Shown here one piece after another: positions 46,701-55,700 of a stretch of 64,000 nucleotides of DNA; the stretch's first letter is position 1, and every line of letters begins with the position of its first letter. The notes beneath the pieces are model-generated. The model saw only the letters and a program-made list of their open reading frames with translations. It did no database searches and was not told the origin of the DNA. Origin of the DNA: Hippasteria phrygiana (Eukaryota; Echinodermata; Asteroidea; Valvatida; Goniasteridae). Made by a program: the position numbers and the translations under genes. Where the stretch lies: the NCBI GenBank assembly GCA_037893225.1, contig JAZGUH010000322.1, forward strand, positions 806,001-870,000, in the 5' to 3' direction.

Positions 46701-49700
46701 ACATAACGCTCTTGTCACCTTCACTTTCTCCGTCCAAATTCTCCGATATTTCGCATCAGTTGGAAATAAATGAAGGCTTACTCTAGCCTTCGTTGTTTTG
46801 CTGCACCCAGCATGCCACACACCTTGTCGGCATGGCCGAAACACACTATATTTTGCTTAGATTTTGGACGAAGAATGTACACTCAATGCATACGTGTGAT
46901 GAATGGGGCCGGCTCGAGCAGAATCTGTAATGTGCCTCGGTCTACGTCACACGCTTATGTTAATGAGGGTCCCACTCAGGGGGCGGAGTAGCTTGGACAA
47001 ACATTTTCAAGAATTTTTTTTTTTCATATTTAATCTGGGAAAAAATTTTCTCTGGACACAAAATATCATTGTCAAGATAATACTTTATTGTTTTAAGCAG
47101 GAATAATGCAAAATAAATCCTAAATCATGTTTCCTTTAAGCTGTAGTACTTAATTTCGGTATATTTGCCTATGCTGGTACTCATACCGGTATTCATCAAA
47201 ATGCACTTGATGCAACTCATGAGCTATACTCGCACTCCAGGAGCTATTAATTGTGCACTTGTACTAATTTGTGTACGCGCGCTCAAACTTATAACATTTA
47301 GAGCTTGTGCAAATGACGTCACTGCCTACAGATTGGCACGTGCATTGCCATTTTGGGAGTCAAATTTGCATGACGCGCATCGGCCTCCCCGTATGTCGAA
47401 GAAATTTCGAGCAGCACATACGCGTGTTTAGAACATGGTTACGCTGCGTACATATCCGCCCGGCGGCATATAATACGCAGTCGTGTAAATTTGAATGCAA
47501 TTTGACTCCCAAAATGGCTGTATGCACAAAGCTCTATACCCGAGTACAACACTGCTGCAAGATGAGTTGCATTTTATTGCCCTCATGAATGTCTTGGTTC
47601 TATTGCAGTAATTCGTTTTCTCCCCCTTCAGGAGCTGTACATTTCATGTGAGAAGATGCGCCCCAATCTATTTCGGTTGGCCAGTGACACTGAAGAAAAA
47701 GATGATGGTATAGGTAGGTCAACATTCTATCCGTCGACATTTTTATGTATTGAAAAATTAAAAAGAGATTTGACTAGGTTCAACTTTGCTGATGATCTGT
47801 GAGTAGTTTTTTTTTTATGGAAGTCGCCAGTACACTTAAGGCTAAATAAAAGCCACTCTAGGTATGGCTACAACAGGTGGTGGGGTTGGCCACATTTTAG
47901 GTTGCCAGCCCTACCACCCTTACGGTTTACCCGGGTCCAGATCTATTTGTAGAGGATAAATCTTCAATTCATAACAAAGAAATTCTCCCAATTTTCAAGC
48001 CTGTAGACCCAGGCGGGGTAACTTGCACCGTTGTTGAAACTAAACTCCCCTCCCCCATTAGTCGATCGATCCTTCAGGCGATACTGTCTGCCTACCTTAT
48101 CCCTAACCCTGCTTGATCCATCAATATTAATATGATTTTGCATGCACCCTAGGGGTTATGGTTATGATAATATGAAAGCCTGTCTTCCTTAGGAATTTTC
48201 TCTATAATATTACTTCCCTGATCTCTGATGAGAAGATTCAAGAAAAACTGAGTAAAGGAACAAAAATACCGGGGTTGATTCTCCATACTAGTAAGGCTTT
48301 GTTTAGGATTTGAACTCTAGGAGGTGGGGAGTGCTTCAGAGTCGAATATATCCGAAGATGATTGATTTGTGTTTCAGAAAATTCTTGGTGTAACAGTCTG
48401 ATTTTTATCTTTTTTTTCTTTAACTTGTTGCTGAATCTTGCCCCCAAACAGAACGGAATATGAACCAGACATTTCCTGCGTTAAAGATGTCCCTCTTTTA
48501 GAATTAGTTAAATATTGAAATCCTCAAAGAAAGTAAGCCAGCAAGCTTCCGGCCAGCAGTAATTGTTTCTCCCTGTTGCTCCCAGCCGATGTCTTACAGA
48601 CCAACGACGCTGTCGTCAAGGTGATGGAGGTGTACAAAGAAAAGATCGGCCTGGCCAGTCTTGACGAGCCGTCCTCTCCGCCCCCATTGAACAGCATGTC
48701 CCCGGCTTTTCCCCAGACCGCTTACCCACAAGAAGGTAGGACTAGCACCGTCCTGTCATTAAGAGAGCAGTTTTAAAAAGCTACAACATCAACTACAATT
48801 GCTTTAAGCCAGCCAAGGATTTTTTGCTTCATTTTCCGTGAAAGTTCAATTGGAATTGGCACACCGATTTTGAAAAATTTAAAAATAATTGTTGAAACCT
48901 CCATCGTTATAAATGATTTCCCTTTCCAAGTCGCACAATGAATTGGACTGCCATGGTCTGGCAACAAGCACAAGTAAAACATTGCATGATGGTTCCGTTC
49001 ATTGTATTTTTGGTTCACAATATATTCCACCTTCACAATTCCATCTTCACAAAGGAATTTCAATGATAATACATGAGAATTTCTTTTTTTTTAATGAGGG
49101 ACGTCTGAAAACTCATGCAACTAAACCTGAAGATTTCAATGAAGATTTGCACAATGCTAAATCATCAAAGTTCACAGGCGAAATAAACCTTATGCGCGCA
49201 GCGGCCATCTTTGAGGTTTTTTGTCAATCAAATTCAGTACTAAAGCACAGAAGGTCCACCCTTGCCTATATAAAGGTAACAAAGACATCACCCTCTATTA
49301 TGGATGCTGCACACAATGTCTGTTTACACTAGGCTAACCGTCCCAAATCTGCCAAAATACACCATGTTGTGCTGTATTTTGATGGGTTCAGGACTGTAGA
49401 GCCTTGGCACCATTACTTTTAAATACATGGAGCTATGATGCCACAGTTTGTCTAAATACAGAGAATGTGGCATAGGTATACTGCACAGTGTTGGATTTTG
49501 ACAGGTTGAGGACACTTCCCAGTAAAAGTCGTGTATTTCAAGCAATGGTTCAAAGATATCGTGCCCTTTTTTGTTACTTCCACATCTTCAATCGGTCTGA
49601 CTGCAACAGATTCATTGCTTGACCTGAGCGGTTTGGACCCAGCCCCTCTGACGTTGAATAACGCCAATGACGGGCTGCCGTCATTTCCTCCATACACACC

Positions 49701-52700
49701 GCCATCATCACCCCAAGCGGCAGGCATCCCATCAACAGCTCAACCATCTAGTACACAGCTTCTACAAGATCAACTCTCATCGATTGGTAAGGCCACCAGC
49801 AATAAGTCTGAGACCTCACTGTCGGGTCTTAGATCGAGTCCCGAGTCATATAGGCAGAGGCTCAGTCCCTGTTGTGAGAGTTTCAAAGTTTAAGTACGTA
49901 TCCGAGTCACAAACCAGATAATCCATAGAAGTTTTTTTTTTTCAAGTTCGTCCCGAACAAGGCTAAAAGCCACTCGATGTATGGAGCTACATAAAGAAAA
50001 AGAATCAAAGATACAAGAAATAGGAATTAAGATTCCTCTTGAAGCAGGAAAGATCGTAAGACCAAGGGAAACATGCACCAGGTAAAGATTTCCATAGAGA
50101 TACAGAACGAAGGGAAAAGCTATTGGCATAGTTTTTTGTTCTACATCTAGGTAAAGCTAGAGTTTGTGGGAACTGGCAGAAAGCCAAGTTTCACGCTCAA
50201 ACACCGTGATGACGTTAACCATGCAATGTGTATTTTCATGACTGGTTACTAACAAAGGAACAGCTTTGAAATCACACTTAACCCCTTGCCACCGGGTGGC
50301 GCCGGGGCACCAGGCCAGGTTATGCAGCCAAGCGAAACGGAAACAAAAGGCTTGTGCAGCCAAGCATAACGTACACAATACCCCAATAATGGATTGAAAA
50401 TGCAAAAATTGGCCTCTATTTGTGTCAACCGGCCAGGTGGCAATTTCAATCTGCACGTATTTGTGTCAACCGGTGGCAAGGGGTTAACAAAACACAACCT
50501 TTTCCACAATACATGGCACTCGGTAGTCGTATATAGAAGCTCGTTGGACCAGTTGTCACACCAACTGACGTCACACTTCAGTACAATGTTTTCATTCCTG
50601 TGAATTTTTCAAAACTTTTTCCTGGTACCAGTATTCCAATCTAGTGAACAAAGATAATGATCAGAGACACTCATCACAAGATAGCTCAGTGTCGGTATGG
50701 TAATCCGGAGGTCACAGGTTCAAATCCCACTCCTGTCAGTTCTATATATTCACTTTGCAAATTGAACTTGAACATGGAGCAAATATTGGTCGGGGAGTAA
50801 AGAGGTACGTGGAAACCATTGCGACTACATGTCACTGTTTGCGACAACATTTATCCCACGGCATCTTGGATATTTTTGTATTAAAGCAGTCTTTAGGTAG
50901 CTCTCAGTTATTGCATTCAAAAAGAAAATGTTAGCTTGCTCAAGAATATCAAGCTTGTTGCCGCACCCATGCAAAGCGTAAATCCATGGGGAGGGAGTAT
51001 TATCTCAACCCTCTGTTCTGATGGTTGTGCACTCAATATGTATATGGGATCTGCAGCTGAACGATGCAAGTATATGATAGCTCATAAAACAGTTTAAGGG
51101 AGCACTGCCTAACCCATGGTCGGGCCAGGCAGTTGAAAAGCCTGGCCCAGGCCTTCGGACTTCTATAATCCCCTGGTTGTACACAATAAACTGCCCACTA
51201 ATGCTGGAGTCCAGCCAGCTCCCATTGTTCATCCAGACTTGATCTCCGGCCCGTGAATGGAATAACAACAAAAGCAATCACTACAGAATAGTGTCGGAGG
51301 GGCCACAGCACGGCCTGGCCTAGGAAAGGCCGGGCTTTATCGATTCGTAAATGCTCTATTGTTAGGTGATTTGTGGCTCACAAAGCAAGACTAAAAACGA
51401 GAAGGCCCAGGCTCCGCCAGGCTTTTCAATGGCCTGGCCCAGGTTAGGCAATGCTCCCTAAAGCTGTATTTCTGTATTCCTACTAGCCTTGATCAAGGTT
51501 GTCAAGCTCTGTTCCCTATTAACGAGCTGAGCGAGCGCCCAGCGCTGACCTAGCCAACACAACCCAGTACGTACGTGCCCAGGACTGGTGCCCAGTCACC
51601 ACCATATGTACACGCATAGTCGAGGCGAAAGACAGCCTTGACCCAACCGTGTTTGCTCACTATGATAATGAGTACGCGCTATGGTAAACAGTATTCTCTC
51701 ATTGGATAATGATGATGCGCGCGCGCATCATATGAATGTTTACATTTGAAGCGCGTGTTTACTTTGGACTGTGTACGTGTATCGTGCATGCAGCTATGCT
51801 GACATGAAAATGCATATTCGAGTCAAAGTTTACAAGGTTTGATTGGCTCGGCCAGTTTCGGCCGAAAATGTATAGAAATACATAAGAAACCCGCCACGGT
51901 TGGGTCAAGGCTGTCTTTCGCCTCGACTATGCGTGTACATATGGAGACTGGGCACTTACACGTACTGTATTCTTTACAGATATGTGTGGGGGAGTACGTA
52001 CGTGCATGTACGTGTAGGCCAGGCCAGCGCTGGGCGCTTGCTCGTAAATAAGAAATGAGCTTGACAGCCTTGATCAAGGCTATATTCCTGCATTCAGAGA
52101 GGACGTCTTCGTTAAAGAGACTGCGTTGTTAGCTGTATCACAGTTTTCGCTGAGAGACCGCATAAAAGTGCTTAGCATCAGGTTTTGACACGGAAATGTG
52201 TGCAGTAAACAAACCTCCGGTCAAAAATGAAGCGGCAAGCTCATGAACTCTTCTGGAAAGTAGGTTGCGTTTACACCATGGAAAGATTTCTCTTTTGTTA
52301 GGAAGTGTTGGCTCCGAAAAGAGCCGATGGTGAGAAAAGTTCTCGACGTTTAGAACAGTGCTCTATTGGTCTTCAGAGACCAACACTTCCTCACACAGCA
52401 AAAGAGATATCTTTCCGTGGTGTACCCCCATCCTATTTTCCAACTGACAACTCCACCATGCAAAGCTACCAAAAATACCTAGCATTAAATCTTTGTTGGT
52501 GATGAATTATTCTATGAGGAAACGGCCCATGTTTGGTCAGAAATCAAGAATAAGTTCATTATCAGAGCCACCTGATGGGGTATACCACTGACTCAAAAAA
52601 AAAAGAGTGGTACCTCTAATATTACCGCTTGTTTAAACAGATATTCTCCCTTACAAAGGTATCGCAAACAGCACAGGCCAGATCCCGCCACCGAGCCAAG

Positions 52701-55700
52701 GCTTCTCGAGAAGCTCTGTTACCCAGAGAACGACCCCAGGTGCACTGGAGAGCATGCTGCGCTCAGTCCCTACCTCCAACTTGCCCAACTACAACTTCCA
52801 GCAACGGCAGGCTGTGAGTAAAAACACGATCAAAATCCATTTCCAAAACATTCAAATAAAACCCAACAACCTACGGATGACGGCCATAGCCAGGGGTTTG
52901 AAAAGGACCATCTGGCCGGTTGTCATCTATACACGCATTCCTGCACGTATTCAATCCATTGTTGGCCTATTGTTTGCATTACTCTTGGCTGCACAAGCTC
53001 GTATTGGCATGCCAGCACCCCTTTAATAACAACCGGCCAGAAAGGGGTTCAGTTTTCAAAAAGGTCTTCTATTTCTGCAGAATCTGTCGCCGTGCTTCAT
53101 TCTGAAAACTGTCAGTCGACCTTTTTCTAAGTGTGCAATCTCTTGGATGTTTCAGTGATCAATTTTTCAGTGACCGGCAACTCCCAAAAGTTTCAACCTT
53201 GGTGAATAAATTGTCTTATGATTTCAATTGATCTTGATGGACTTCAGTGCAATAACATGGTTGACTCACTCAGTGCAATAACATGGTTGACTCACTCAGT
53301 GCTTTGTCGACATTGAAATAGTTGTGGAAGTTTTTTTTTAAGACCATTCCGGAAATAAACTTCCCCCATCAGTTTCTTGTGGTCTCACAGATCATCCGAG
53401 ATTGTTAAGCCTTGATTTCAAGCCCTGCCAATAGGGTTCTCTTTCATTTTGCTGTGCAGGGTCCCTCAGTTTTTGACTTTCCGCAACCAACAAACCCCCT
53501 CCAGATGAGAATGGGTACACCCGTCATGGCCACGCCCACAGCAGCAGGTGCAGCAGGCATGATGGCTCGTCCCACTCAGCCAGTGGGCTCTACCATTCAG
53601 GCAGCAGGCATGAACCCTGGTCTCAACCCAGCAGGGGTCAGATTGCCTCAGTACAGCAGGACGCTCAGTGGGGGCGGAGCTACAGTCCCTCAGGGAGGGG
53701 GAGCGGCTGGTGCACATTCTCCTTTTGCTGATTTAGAGAGTCTTGGGAAGAGCATGATGAAACAGCAGATGAACGGACTCAAGCAGCCCACAGGAAGGTC
53801 AGTACTGGCTCAATGTTACGTTCTTTTCAAGGACGGATCCAGGAAATATTGCAGGGGGGGGGGGGGGGGGGGGTGGTCCGGTCCAACAGATTTTTATTGA
53901 CCTGTGAAAGGCAAAAACAAATTAAGAAAACAAAAGGTCACCAACTAGACCTGGTTCAACACTATTAGCGTAAAAGCAGAAACACCTTAAAAATTTGCTA
54001 GTAAAAAGATGAAAATACAAATGAGCACACAGCAAGGGGAAGGTTCCCCCGATCCCTCTGTACATTTATAACAGCTGCTTTCTTTTTGAATAATAAGAAC
54101 GAATGTGGGGCAAGTGAGTTAGACTCGACGACAGTAAAAGTCACCCTGGCTGGGTCTATAAGTCTGAAAAATTGGGATACTTTCTCTGGAATCTGTTGAA
54201 GAAATATCCTCTAGTTAGATCAGGGCCCAGGCAAACTGTAACAGGGGTAGGGTTGGCAATTCAAAATGTTGCCAACCCTGCCACCTCCGATCGTAAACCT
54301 TAACTTGGAGTGGCTTTTAATCAAGCAATTTTCTAACTGCTTGAAACAATTATTTGAATCAAGGTAATCTGAAATTTTCCTGCAGCACGCAGCAACAAGT
54401 CACAACTCCCCAACCGACAGTGCAACCACAACTGCCGATGTCACAGCTGAGTGAGACACTACCTAGCCAGCAGCGGACACATATGCAACCAGTGCCTCAG
54501 GTAGCGACACAGCCCCCTGCACACCCAGTGACACAACCTCTGCTCCCCACTCATCAGGTGCCAGCACAGCCCTCAACACAAGGTGTGTTGCAGCCCACAG
54601 TACCAGGGCTGACACAACCCATGACACAAGGGGTGACACAACCCATAGTACAAGGGATGGCACCTCCTACCGCCCCTGCCCCGGCTACTGTGCTCTCATT
54701 AGCCGATGTCTTCGTTCCACTAGAGACAGTTCAACCTGGTGAGAATGACTCAAATTGCTTTCTATCTGGCATTTATCCAGTATAGCATGTCATAAAAATA
54801 ATTACGCCCTCAAAAGTAATAATGTTTTCCTGCACGAAGAGGAGCAATTGAGGTAAAGTGCCTTGCTCAAGGACACAACCATTTTCTCATCCTCGCTCAG
54901 TTGAAACTGACAAAAATCTTAAGGCTTGATACATTTTGTAAAAAGAAAATATTGGCCTTTTGAAATTCCTGCAGGGACTGTTCCACCAGTTACAGCCTAC
55001 GAGAAAAACCTCGTCAAAACTGTGTTCCATTTTGCAAAGAACTTACCCAGGCCTGATATCACGGTTTTGGTCATTTCGTCGATGAGCACCGGTCCATCAG
55101 CTGTGAAAAATGTTGTATTCCAGGCGGCAGTACCAAAGGTAGGAATTTTGAATATTGTGGGTGTCCTTTTGAAAGGTCCCACAAATGATCAATGCTTTTG
55201 AACTGCGTTAAGCATAAAGGTATTCCCTCTTGGGACTTAAAAAATGACTTGCATGTGGGTGTCAAAATGAAAGTCATAACTGCTAAAATAGCAAAGTTAT
55301 GGCTGTTTTCTCTGGTTACCCACTTTCTCAAACAGGAAAGTTGTTTGGTACATGAACAAATGGCACTCCCTACTCGAAACTGTATGGGCAAACTTCGGAT
55401 ATAGTTTTCTTAAAATGTTTGTAAGATCTGATAAAAGCTCCTTCTAATTGTATAAGGATCATGTTTTGTACGGCGAAAAACACAAGCACTACACGTTGTT
55501 GAAACATGGTTAACCCTAACCCTCCAGGGTATTTTGGCTAGAAACCCTGCCAGACACATCAGATTGCATACTTTGTCACATTGACTTGTGTGCAGAGTCC
55601 AGCAAAGTGAAGCTGTCAGCACTGTGCTGCGTCAGGCAGGGTTAGGGTTAATGTATTTGTTGTTTGGATACTCTGGTGTGTGGTTTCCCTGTCGAGTAAA

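Noticed and set aside
50680..50750. Functional tRNA gene
   Set aside because: A and B boxes are too close, the anticodon arm is missing and the acceptor stem does not pair.
52305..52502. ORF as an additional GGA hinge exon
   Set aside because: The apparent acceptor and first half lie in an inverted repeat (52270-52424), the product does not resemble GGA, and exon 10 to exon 11 already joins in frame.
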